DNA of 64,000 bases. Origin: Exilibacterium tricleocarpae (lineage in GTDB: Bacteria > Pseudomonadota > Gammaproteobacteria > Pseudomonadales > Cellvibrionaceae). Every line of letters begins with the position of its first letter. The stretch's first letter is position 1. A program made the position numbers and the translations under genes. Below the pieces are notes generated by a model. The model ran no database searches and was not told where the DNA came from. It saw only the letters and a program-made list of their open reading frames with translations. The stretch covers positions 545,743 to 609,742 of the forward strand of contig NZ_ML660087.1 of NCBI RefSeq assembly GCF_007004655.1, written 5' to 3'. Below are positions 10,301 to 18,579 of this stretch, piece by piece.

Positions 10301-10866
10301 ATGGCCGACATCAGGCCGCTGTGGTAACCGGAGACGTCGAGCCGCCGGGCACCGAAAATAAGGGCGAACGCCGCCATACTCAGGGCGATCAGCAAGGTCA
10401 CGTTTTGGTAACCGGCGAGCCTGCCCTCCATGGTCAGGATCAGGGTGTCGGATACCGCTTTCAACTGCAGGGCGATATAGGGCACCGTGGCCAGCAGCAC
10501 CACCAGCGTCGTGGTCGCCGCCACCGCCTGGCGCTTGCCGTAACGGGAGGCGAGAAAGTCGGCGATACTGTGAATATGCTCCTGCTTGCAGATGCGCGAG
10601 ATGCGCTGCAGCAGTGGAAAACCCAGCGTAAACAGTAACATCGGACCCAACAGGATCGGCAGAAAACCCCAGCCCCGGGTGGAGGCGGTGCCCACCAGAC
10701 CGTAAAACGTCCAGGAGGTGCAGTAGACACCCAGTGCCAGCGCATAGACCAGGGGGTGACGGGTGATACTGGTGGCCTGGTATTTCTCCTTGTCGCCCAG
10801 GCGCGCCACCCAGAACAGCACCAGGGTATAGGCAAACACGGTGAGGAGAAGGGTGCTTGGCGACAT
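7375..10866 (-). CDS. crbS: Hybrid sensor kinase CrbS with sodium/solute-symporter domain
   Basis: 1163-residue inner-membrane protein. Residues ~1-490 form an SSS-family transporter-like domain with about 13 membrane segments. A STAC-like linker follows (DDLKALLEQFLG), then a PAS domain (~630-740, SSAISIVNSDLQMVAWNRR), a coiled coil, HisKA with phosphoacceptor His in FLALASHDILQPLN, HATPase (DTGPGISEAD, GAGLGLAVA) and a C-terminal receiver (VLYVDDEAQN, phosphoacceptor Asp in LMDYHLND). This domain order is diagnostic of CrbS/MxtR kinases. It is convergent with crbR and divergent from the symporter genes across a 142-bp space holding the tandem 14-bp motif. Whether the SSS domain transports or only senses is unsettled. 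Confidence 0.92.
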   Translation of the reverse strand: MSPSTLLLTVFAYTLVLFWVARLGDKEKYQATSITRHPLVYALALGVYCTSWTFYGLVGTASTRGWGFLPILLGPMLLFTLGFPLLQRISRICKQEHIHSIADFLASRYGKRQAVAATTTLVVLLATVPYIALQLKAVSDTLILTMEGRLAGYQNVTLLIALSMAAFALIFGARRLDVSGYHSGLMSAIAFESLVKLIALVILAVFAVGLLSQFAPPQRPAPLNGDSGSVWAFSLSLRAVVETLVAACTIFCLPRMFHVTFVEQLSERHLHYSRWVFSGYLLAITACIVVIAAAGNVLFAGRAVSGDTYVLAMPLLENAGGLSLLAFIGGFSAATAMIIVATITLSQMLSNDVILPLLMRSNAGRGPLRDYSGALIFTRRATVLVVVGLAYLYQVALAENVALTSIGLIAFALAVQLAPAIVLGMYWKTGNSRGVYAGLACGLGFWFYTLMLPLLARAGLIDHALLTGGLFNLSWLRPESLFNLTFSDAYTRGVVISLSANLAAFVFFSRRGATTLADRIQARAFCYLDPAPKTAQPKYADIALDDLKALLEQFLGAGHTADFLARHHSGDNSLSNQLVDQAEQTLSGVVGVASAKAMVNSLRTGENLAVEDVVNIFEETTRALRFNQDILFASFENISSAISIVNSDLQMVAWNRRYEDMFNYPQGMLNVGRPVADLVRFNARRGMLGPGSEDEHVKRRLTHLQSGKPYRVVRDHSGTVIEIKGLPLPNGGYVTTYDDITDFISTQKALEQTNTDLEDRVRERTETIEQINKDLRAEIRRRERLEQEMLQAKSEAEQANASKTKFLALASHDILQPLNAANLYASALLEKADNEGADATTTQRLQTAIQSAESIISSLMEIAKLDTGALAPETHRFSLNEILQPLVDEFRLLTGGAVALRYRPCSVLVKTDRHYLRRILQNFLSNAVKYTQTGRILVGCRRRGDSVEIQVIDTGPGISEADQKQIFNDFYRADAQRHQTGAGLGLAVAARFGSLLGTPIRLQSELGKGSCFTLLVPVTRADTGHSEPDTLAPEEDLGDLTVLYVDDEAQNLDATQHLLERWQCRVTTAQTTQQARAAGALPAPDVMLMDYHLNDENYNGIQLATELCRQWSTPVEVCIVSAAGEVDLPRLAAAQGYQFLRKPVRPGKLRALLAQFKKRLQTV

Positions 10867-10906
10867 ATCCGCTCTCTGCCTTATCGTTATGCCGTCATTA
10901 TACCCA

Positions 10907-10938
10907 TTTAGACTATAGTCGTAATTTAGACCAAAGTC
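10907..10938. promoter_or_regulatory. Tandem 14-bp candidate CrbR sites upstream of the symporter operon
   Basis: TTTAGACTATAGTC (10907-10920) and TTTAGACCAAAGTC (10925-10938) are direct repeats 18 bp apart. GACTATAGTC is itself a perfect palindrome. The same motif occurs in the acs leader (minus strand, 3844-3831). Being between crbS and the DUF4212 gene it could act on both. Assignment to CrbR is inference. Confidence 0.5.
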
Positions 10939-11008
10939 GGGGACCCCCGGGCGGGTAGACCTGATAAATTTTGGCTGACGAAAAATAATGTGTGGGGAGT
11001 AGATAGCG

Positions 11009-11281
11009 ATGGCTTTTAAAACTAAAGAGCAGGCAGCCGCTTATTGGAAAGCCAATATCCGGCTGATGTTGACGTTGCTGGCGGTGTGGTTCGTGGTGTC
11101 TTACGGCTTTGGCATCCTGTTGGTCGACCTGTTGGACCAGGTGCGTTTCTTCGGCTTCAAGCTGGGGTTTTGGTTCTCTCAGCAGGGTTCCATTTATACA
11201 TTTGTAGTGCTGATTTTTGTGTATGTCGCGAGAATGAATAAGCTCGATCGCGATTTCGGCGTACAAGAAGACGATTCCTGA
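11009..11281 (+). CDS. DUF4212 small subunit of VC_2705-type sodium/solute symporter
   Basis: 90 residues with two membrane helices (~17-43 [20 protein letters not shown] and ~58-78 [14 protein letters not shown]) and the conserved ends [11 protein letters not shown] and [12 protein letters not shown], typical of the small partner of VC_2705-family symporters. The stop is 10 bp before the large subunit gene, so the two are co-transcribed and probably form one complex. The start ATG 11009 has GGGGAG about 10 bases upstream. Confidence 0.9.
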   Translation: MAFKTKEQAAAYWKANIRLMLTLLAVWFVVSYGFGILLVDLLDQVRFFGFKLGFWFSQQGSIYTFVVLIFVYVARMNKLDRDFGVQEDDS

Positions 11282-11291
11282 GGCAAGCGAC

Positions 11292-12998
<1,707 letters not shown>

Positions 12999-13131
12999 TG
13001 AGGTGCTTGGCAGGCCTCGGGGCCGGGCTGGAGAGGCGCCGATACCTGGCGCAGCCAGCCTCTGCCGTGGCGGTGGGGAAGGGACGCCGATCGGCAGGGG
13101 GCCCCGAACGCATCGTGGCTCGACCGGGCGC

Positions 13132-13241
13132 GGGGGCTTGGGGTTCGAGACCCGTATCAGTCCCTCCCCGGGCCTTGCTCAGGGCACCTGCTTTTGGCTG
13201 CTCGGCCTCATGTCTCCCAAGGTCCCGAACCTCGAGCCTGC
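13132..13241 (-). repeat. Palindromic element copy E (decayed)
   Basis: Arms 13132-13152 and 13221-13241 still pair at roughly four of five positions (inner arm GGTTCGAGACC against GGTCCCGAACC). The 68-nt core aligns with the 73-nt core of copy D1: GGGCACCTGCTTTTGGCTG against GGCACCTACGTTTGGCTC. A GTCAGTTGGCACAG end-like sequence is at 13471-13484. The pairing is weaker than in intact copies, so this looks like an old copy. Confidence 0.6.
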
Positions 13242-13252
13242 CTGGCCTGGAA

Positions 13253-13297
13253 CCTCATAGCCAAGGACCTCATAGCCAAGGACCTCATAGCCAAGGA
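13253..13297. repeat. 15-bp perfect tandem repeat, 3 units
   Basis: CCTCATAGCCAAGGA occurs three times without change (13253, 13268, 13283), then breaks to CCCCATAT. It lies directly after decayed element E and ~250 bp before the DUF294 gene. The rest of 12999-13547 holds no gene I can support. Confidence 0.9.
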
Positions 13298-13547
13298 CCC
13301 CATATCTGTAGTTTTAATCAGTGATAATGAGTCATTTGGAAACTATTGCGGTTCGGCCGCTTCTGTGAAAACCTTCCAAGATCGGATGTCCGTGTAACCG
13401 CAGGCATCCCAGGCAGGCCCTGCGAGATAGACATGGGGCTGCTCCGGCGGTCTCTTCCGAGGCAGGACGGGTCAGTTGGCACAGTTCCTTGCTGTAGCGA
13501 CATCACCAACAGAATCTATAAAAACGAAAACGTGACGAGTGAACGAT

Positions 13548-15404
13548 ATGGTTGGCGAAATTCCTGAAATTACCGGTTTTATCCGCACCTGCCCGCCGTT
13601 TGACAAGGCGGAGGAGGAGGCTCTGACCAAACTGGTCAGGCACTTGAGTGTCAGCTACCACAAGTCCGGTGACACTATCGATCTCGCCGGTGGCGATCCC
13701 GACTTTTACCTGATTCGCAGCGGCAGCGTCGAGATTCGCGCGAGCGACAATCAACTGGTGGACCGCCTGAGTGCCGGTGACGGCTTTGGGCACGCTTGCG
13801 AACTGGCCAGCGGCAACCGCCATCACCTCGCCACGGTGCTGGAGGACTGCCTGCTCTATGTGATTCCACCGGCCGTTATTGGCGACCTGCGGCAGACCGA
13901 TGCCAATGTCGACAGCTTTTTCAAGCGGGAGAAACTGGCCCACTGCGGCGACCGGGAGGTAGACACCGACAGGGATTATCAACTGGGTCAACGGGTGGGG
14001 GACATTGTGACCCGCGCGGCTGTTTGCGCGGCCCAGGATATGTCAGTGGCTGCCGCCGCCAGGCTGATGACCCGGGAGCGAGTGTCTTCGGTGGTGGTGG
14101 TCGACAGTGAACGCCTGGTGGGGGTGGTGACGGACCGGGATTTGCGCACCCGTGTGCTGGCTGCCAACCTGCCGCCCGCGACGCAACTGCACCGGGTGAT
14201 GACCCCGGAGCCGCAGTTTGTGACCAGCGCCAGCCGTCTGCACGATGCCCAGCTCACCATGATGTCCGCCAATATTCACCACTTGCCGGTGATCGAGATA
14301 GACGCCGGGGTGCAGCGGCCGGTGGGTATGCTGACCACCAACGACCTGCTGCTGGCGCAGAATTCGCAACCGCTGTTTTTGATCAAGTCGATCAACCGCT
14401 GCCGCGATGCGGCGGCGGTGGCCCGGGTGGCGGAAAAGCTGCCCGCATTGATTCAAAAGCTGATCAAGGCCGATGCCAGGGTCGAGGATATCGGGCGCAT
14501 CATTACGTCGGTCACCGACGCCATGACCACCCAGTTGCTGCGCCTGGCCGAGCAGCAGCTCGGCCAGGCGCCGGTGCCCTACGCCTGGCTGGCGTTTGGC
14601 TCCCAGGGACGCCAGGACCAGATGCTGGGCGCCGATCAAGACAATGCCCTGCTGATCGACGACAGCGCCGGGCCCGGGGACGACGATTATTTCACCGAAC
14701 TGGCCCGATTTGTCTGCGACGGTCTGCACCGTTGCGGTATTCGCTATTGCCCGGGTGATATTATGGCCACCACTCCGCGCTGGCGTCAGTCCCTGTCGCA
14801 GTGGCAGCAGTATTTCGCCCGCTGGATTGACGAGCCCTCGGCGAAGGCGTTGATGCACGCCTGTATCTTTTTTGATTTGCGGCATATTTTCGGCGCCAAG
14901 GACCTGACCCAACGGCTCACGGAGTTTGTTCATACCCGGGCCAGAAAAAACAGTATTTTTCTGGCCGGGATGACTGAAAACGCCCTCGGGCACCGGCCAC
15001 CGCTGGGTTTTTTCAAAACCTTTGTACTGGAGCGCGACGGCAACCACGAACCGGTGCTGGACCTGAAGCACAGGGGGACTATCCCGATTGTCGATATCGC
15101 GCGTATCTACGCATTGTCGGCCGGTATCGATGCTGTCAATACCATGGATCGCCTGCGCGGTTTGGAGGACCATAACGAGCTGTCCGCCGGCGATATCCAC
15201 AACCTGCTCGACGCCCATGAGTTTATCGCCCGCATCCGCATCGAAAACCAGGGCGAGCAACTGGCGCAGGGGCGCGAAGTAACCAACAGCCTCAACCCCA
15301 AGATGCTGTCGCCGCTGGTGCGGCACCAGTTGAAAGAGGCCTTTGCCGTAGTACAGAGCTGCCAGCAGGGTATGAAGATGGGGTTTGGTGGCGGTGCTCT
15401 ATAG
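13548..15404 (+). CDS. cNMP-binding / CBS / DUF294 nucleotidyltransferase-like protein
   Basis: 618 residues, cytoplasmic. Order: cyclic-nucleotide-binding-like beta-roll (~10-125, SGSVEIRASD, AGDGFGHACEL), two CBS domains (~150-270, MTRERVSSVVVVD, GVVTDRDLRTRV, MMSANIHHLPVIE), DUF294 putative nucleotidyltransferase (~310-450) with WLAFGSQGRQDQMLGADQDNALL, where GS and the D-x-D Asp residues form the NTase metal site, and a DUF294 C-terminal helical domain. Related proteins accompany acs/actP and the DnaQ-like exonuclease in many gammaproteobacteria. The target of nucleotidyl transfer is unknown. ATG 13548 is chosen; GTG 13539 would add three residues. Neither has a strong Shine-Dalgarno. Confidence 0.9.
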   Translation: MVGEIPEITGFIRTCPPFDKAEEEALTKLVRHLSVSYHKSGDTIDLAGGDPDFYLIRSGSVEIRASDNQLVDRLSAGDGFGHACELASGNRHHLATVLEDCLLYVIPPAVIGDLRQTDANVDSFFKREKLAHCGDREVDTDRDYQLGQRVGDIVTRAAVCAAQDMSVAAAARLMTRERVSSVVVVDSERLVGVVTDRDLRTRVLAANLPPATQLHRVMTPEPQFVTSASRLHDAQLTMMSANIHHLPVIEIDAGVQRPVGMLTTNDLLLAQNSQPLFLIKSINRCRDAAAVARVAEKLPALIQKLIKADARVEDIGRIITSVTDAMTTQLLRLAEQQLGQAPVPYAWLAFGSQGRQDQMLGADQDNALLIDDSAGPGDDDYFTELARFVCDGLHRCGIRYCPGDIMATTPRWRQSLSQWQQYFARWIDEPSAKALMHACIFFDLRHIFGAKDLTQRLTEFVHTRARKNSIFLAGMTENALGHRPPLGFFKTFVLERDGNHEPVLDLKHRGTIPIVDIARIYALSAGIDAVNTMDRLRGLEDHNELSAGDIHNLLDAHEFIARIRIENQGEQLAQGREVTNSLNPKMLSPLVRHQLKEAFAVVQSCQQGMKMGFGGGAL

Positions 15405-16077
15405 TCTGCGCCACCGGGCGCTGGCCACGTTGCGGCGCTATCGGGCCCGCGGCACGCCGTTTGAAGCCCTTTACGACGCGCCGCCGCCGCCGCTGCGGGC
15501 GGCGTTCGACGATCTTCGGTTCGTGGTGTTGGATGCGGAGATGAGTGGGCTCAATCCCACCCGCCACAGTCTGTTGAGCCTCGGTTGGGTAGTCATCGAG
15601 AGGGGACGTATCGTCGGCGACTCGGGGCGGCACTTTCTGATTCACGCCGATACCCGGGTCGGGGAGAGCACCAAGATTCACGGCCTGCGCGACAGCGCCA
15701 TTGCCGGTGCCGCCAGCGTGGCGCGGGTGCTGGCTTTGCTGGCGGCCCAGGCGCAGGGTGCGGTGCTGGTCTTTCACCACGCTGCCCTCGATATCGCCTT
15801 TATTCAACGGGCCGCCGTGCAGACCGTGCGCTGCCCGCTGCTGGCGGTCTACCTCGATACCATGGAAATTGAAAAGCGGCGCCTGCGCCGTCAGGGCAAG
15901 TCTGCCAGTCTGCGCCTGAAACTCTGCCGCGACCGCTACGGTCTGCCGGCTACAGCGCAGCACAATGCGCTGAGCGATGCCTATGCTACCGCGGAACTGT
16001 TCCTGGCCCAGGTTGCCTATCTCGGCGATCGGGGCCGCCTGCGATTGCGGGACTTGTATCCGGTCGGTGTCAGTTAA
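15385..16077 (+). CDS. DnaQ-like 3'-5' exonuclease (DEDD family)
   Basis: About 230 residues resembling the proofreading-exonuclease fold: first motif VVLDAEMSGLNP (Asp and Glu metal ligands), conserved IHGLRDS region, second motif FHHAALDIAF, third motif HNALSDAYATAEL with the His and Asp of the DEDDh type. It starts with TTG 15385 or GTG 15388, overlapping the end of the DUF294 gene by about 20 bp, so the two are translationally coupled. Exonucleases of this kind next to DUF294/acs loci are recurrent, but their substrate is not established. It is not the epsilon subunit itself: there is no clear clamp-binding motif. Confidence 0.85.
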   Translation: MVAVLYSLRHRALATLRRYRARGTPFEALYDAPPPPLRAAFDDLRFVVLDAEMSGLNPTRHSLLSLGWVVIERGRIVGDSGRHFLIHADTRVGESTKIHGLRDSAIAGAASVARVLALLAAQAQGAVLVFHHAALDIAFIQRAAVQTVRCPLLAVYLDTMEIEKRRLRRQGKSASLRLKLCRDRYGLPATAQHNALSDAYATAELFLAQVAYLGDRGRLRLRDLYPVGVS

Positions 16078-16183
16078 GCGGCCCAAGTTGCCGCATCGCC
16101 TGTCTTGCTGTCGGTTTGTTCTCGCTGTTTGAGCTTGCAATATTTCAGTTATGGCCATTAGTGCCACTTGTCTTAGTAGAGAA

Positions 16184-16226
16184 GTGCTAATTGACCGGCC
16201 TGCCTTTGGGCGGAGCTTTCTGAAAC
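16184..16226 (-). repeat. Half copy G of the palindromic element
   Basis: GTGCTAATTGACC (16184-16196) matches the outer end of copy A, and 16197-16226 matches its left arm (shared GGCTGCC/CTGCC, TTTGGG, GCTTTC and GAAACACGG boundary). No matching right arm or opposite end follows, so this is a truncated remnant. The remaining 16227-16662 holds no gene or clear signal. Confidence 0.65.
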
Positions 16227-16662
16227 ACGGACTTGGTGTTCCGGCTCAACCCCCGCTAGCGGGTCCAACTCAAAACCACAGGTAATGAGCGCTCTGTGGG
16301 CGAAGCACTGCTTCGTTGTTTCCTGCTACACTCCTGGGGTGCCTGCCTTTGGCGGCGGTAGTGCTGAAGCGAGTTCCAATAGTCCCGGCTATGGATGTCT
16401 CGATGGCTGCTTATCGGTTGTCATCTACTCGACGAATCGATAGGTATTTTGACGATTTGCAAGTAAGGGAATGCCATTGAGGTTTGCGGGCGTCAGGCTG
16501 TTGCAACGCGGTTGACGATGCCACTGGCCAAGAGGCTTTGACTGTGTTGTGGTTTGGGGCGGGAACACTTCGACTGCCAGTGTTATCTTTTCCGGTCGAT
16601 GCTCTGCGAAAGTAGCTTTTTTATAGCGCTTTACTATCCTTTTGATAAAAGGTTTTTATCGT

Positions 16663-17073
16663 ATGAGTACAAAAATATCAGCGTCTTGCGGCTGCGGAAA
16701 AATACGATTTGAATCTTCGAAAAAACCGATGATTCAGCTTTGCTGCCACTGTGCGGACTGCCGGCACGCATCACAAAAGGATTATTCAACAATTGCCTTT
16801 TTTAAAGTAAACTCTGTGCAAATAGTCGGACAGGCCACCGAGCACCGCTATGTGAGTGATGCGGGCAATCAAACGGCCAGACTTGCCTGTGCGGATTGTG
16901 GTGTGTTGATGTTCGATAAATCTGAGGGGTTTCCCGGTTTGATTGGCGTTATGGCCGACCGGATCAATGCACCGTTTGCGGTTCAGCCGCAATATCATGT
17001 ATGGGTTGCGAGCAAACTTTCCGGGGTGGTAATTCCCGAGGGAAGTACAGTGTACGAGAAAGGTATTGGTTGA
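16663..17073 (+). CDS. GFA / CENP-V domain protein
   Basis: 136-residue zinc-binding protein of the glutathione-dependent formaldehyde-activating enzyme (GFA) superfamily. Zinc-ligand cysteines are visible in SCGCGKIRFE (CxC), LCCHCADCRHAS (CCxxC) and LACADCGVLMF (CxxC), followed by the typical C-terminal QPQYHVWVASKL. Most GFA proteins of this size are of unknown function; formaldehyde activation by itself is not implied. ATG 16663 fits the family start; an in-frame TTG lies 7 codons upstream. It stands alone, with remnant G upstream and a carbonic anhydrase downstream. Confidence 0.85.
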   Translation: MSTKISASCGCGKIRFESSKKPMIQLCCHCADCRHASQKDYSTIAFFKVNSVQIVGQATEHRYVSDAGNQTARLACADCGVLMFDKSEGFPGLIGVMADRINAPFAVQPQYHVWVASKLSGVVIPEGSTVYEKGIG

Positions 17074-17201
17074 GTAGTCGTAGCGAATACTTTTTGTTTG
17101 AAAGCTGTTTACAGCCGCGGGGCGTCGCGGTGGGCGTGGTCAATGTCATTGAGGACGACCGCAATAAACCCTCTGTTCCGAAAGGGTTAAGCGGCAGTTT
17201 T

Positions 17202-17243
17202 TGAAGGGCTATTTACGAAGGGCTATTAGTAAGCGCTATTTGA
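17202..17243. repeat. 14-bp degenerate tandem repeat, 3 units
   Basis: TGAAGGGCTATTTA, CGAAGGGCTATTAG and TAAGCGCTATTTGA (17202, 17216, 17230) are tandem variants of one unit, located 55 bp before the carbonic anhydrase start in an otherwise featureless leader. Confidence 0.6.
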
Positions 17244-17297
17244 AAGAGTTACTGGTTTTAAAACGACGATATCATCAATCTCATAGAGGAAAGTACA

Positions 17298-17369
17298 GTG
17301 CCAATGAAAAGTACAGTGCAAATGAAAAGTACAGTGCCAATGAAAAGTACAGTGCCAATGAAAAGTACC
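17298..17369 (+). repeat. 18-bp in-frame tandem repeat across the translation start
   Basis: Four units begin at 17298, 17316, 17334 and 17352 (GTGCCAATGAAAAGTACA with single-base variants), preceded by a partial unit. Every unit carries a GTG and an ATG in the same frame and encodes VPMKST-like hexapeptides at the extreme N-terminus of the carbonic anhydrase precursor. Confidence 0.95.
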
Positions 17370-18158
17370 GTGCAGACAGTTAGAATAATTCAGTTCGCCC
17401 TGGTTTCGTTGCTGGCAGGTTTTTCGACTCTGGGTCATGCGGCGGAGGCCTGTGTTGGCTTTGGACCGCAAACTCCCAGGGATATCGATAGTGCGGTCGG
17501 GACAAACCCGCGCGCCTTCTCGATGGCGCCGAGCTATCAAACGATGAACCTGTGTAACATTCACTTCCATGCCAACGCTGAACACAAAGCAAAGGATTTT
17601 TCTATCTATGCGGGAGATGGTGTTAACGGGGGGTATCAGTGTAATGTCAGCAAGTCGTTGAGCCGTGCGGAGTTGAAGGCGCCGAAGGTCAATCACTGTA
17701 AAGGTATAAAACCGGGCGACACCATCGAGGTACATTGGGTGCATTCATCCTGTGACGTAAAACCGGGTAAAGGACTTGGTTCCTGTTTGTCGGAGCAGTG
17801 TGCCAACCCCGATCTGCGAGTGGAAACCCAGGTCTTTACCGTCGTCAATGATACCAATGCGCTGGACTTTGCCGATTTCAGCTATGCCGGCAACCGTGCC
17901 AAGGGTTACCACCAGGCCAAGGCGCTGCCGAGTGGCACTGGCGAGCCAGTGCAGTTCCAGGGCTCTACTACCGGACCCAGTTACACCGAAGCAACCTGTT
18001 CACCGCTGCAGGTATCGTGGAGCGTGCGACCGCAGTGCGCCAAGTTGGATATCAACAGTTTGAGTAAGTGGTGTGAGAACAATGTGTTTGAAGAAGACTA
18101 TGCCCACGGTGTCAGGAAACTGGTGACCAATCCCAAGCTTTTGTCTGAGATTAAATAG
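17298..18158 (+). CDS. Delta-class-like carbonic anhydrase, secreted
   Basis: 286 residues. After the MKSTV repeats comes a Sec signal peptide (IIQFALVSLLAGFSTLGHAAEA), so the mature protein is periplasmic or extracellular. The mature part begins EACVGFGPQTPRDI and contains MNLCNIHFHANAEHKAKDF and IEVHWVHSSC, which supply the His-rich site expected of delta-class carbonic anhydrases (CO2/bicarbonate interconversion). Six or more cysteines suggest disulfides. GTG 17298 has AGAGG 8 bases upstream; ATG 17304 is equally possible. The family call is from recalled sequence features and has moderate certainty. It is convergent with valS across element F. Confidence 0.72.
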   Translation: MPMKSTVQMKSTVPMKSTVPMKSTVQTVRIIQFALVSLLAGFSTLGHAAEACVGFGPQTPRDIDSAVGTNPRAFSMAPSYQTMNLCNIHFHANAEHKAKDFSIYAGDGVNGGYQCNVSKSLSRAELKAPKVNHCKGIKPGDTIEVHWVHSSCDVKPGKGLGSCLSEQCANPDLRVETQVFTVVNDTNALDFADFSYAGNRAKGYHQAKALPSGTGEPVQFQGSTTGPSYTEATCSPLQVSWSVRPQCAKLDINSLSKWCENNVFEEDYAHGVRKLVTNPKLLSEIK

Positions 18159-18267
18159 CCGGGTTATCTGTTTGCGGGTTGGGGCAGGCCACGCCTTTCG
18201 ATTGAAACCGTGGCCTAGTTGTCTGGTTTTTAAAACTGATAAGAGAATACTGAAGGTAAGTAAGAAG

Positions 18268-18377
18268 AATCGACTGGAGGAGATGCATGCTGAGACCGTG
18301 CACGGCAGGGATGCCGTGCGCGAGCCCCCAGGGATGGGTTTACGGCGCGTCTCAGCATGCATCTCCTCCAGTCGATT
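18268..18377 (+). repeat. Palindromic element copy F (52-nt core)
   Basis: Arms 18268-18296 and 18349-18377 form a perfect 29-bp inverted repeat whose sequence (GGAGGAGATGCATGC inside) is unrelated to the other arms. Core 18297-18348 has GCACGGCA-GGGA-TGCCGTGC and CCCA-GGGA-TGGG followed by TTTACGGCGC. The right flank ATTCGCCAC is a weak match to the ATTGGCAC end. It lies between the stops of the carbonic anhydrase and valS, so it could terminate both. Confidence 0.9.
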
Positions 18378-18579
18378 CGCCACGATCTTCAACAACCGTG
18401 TCATTCCTTATTTACGGGCAGTTACATGGTTAAAGTAGAATCACTGCAGAGCGCGCAAGAGCACTGTCGGCAGGCGGGATTGTGTAGCCCTGAATTGTCA
18501 TCAACTGTAATCGGAAGCTGTCAAAATTCGACAGCATACACCGGTTTTACTGGCTCCTTCGTGGAACGGCTTCAGCTTG

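Noticed and set aside
13477-13492. Possible sigma-54 promoter (TGGCACAGTTCCTTGC) before the DUF294 gene
   Set aside because: The GG and GC dinucleotides are 11 bases apart instead of 10, and TTGGCAC here is better explained as the outer end of the decaying palindromic element.
18172-18438. Open frame of 88 codons between the carbonic anhydrase and valS
   Set aside because: It is produced by the perfect palindrome of element F and its protein reads the two arms as repeated MHAET-like segments.
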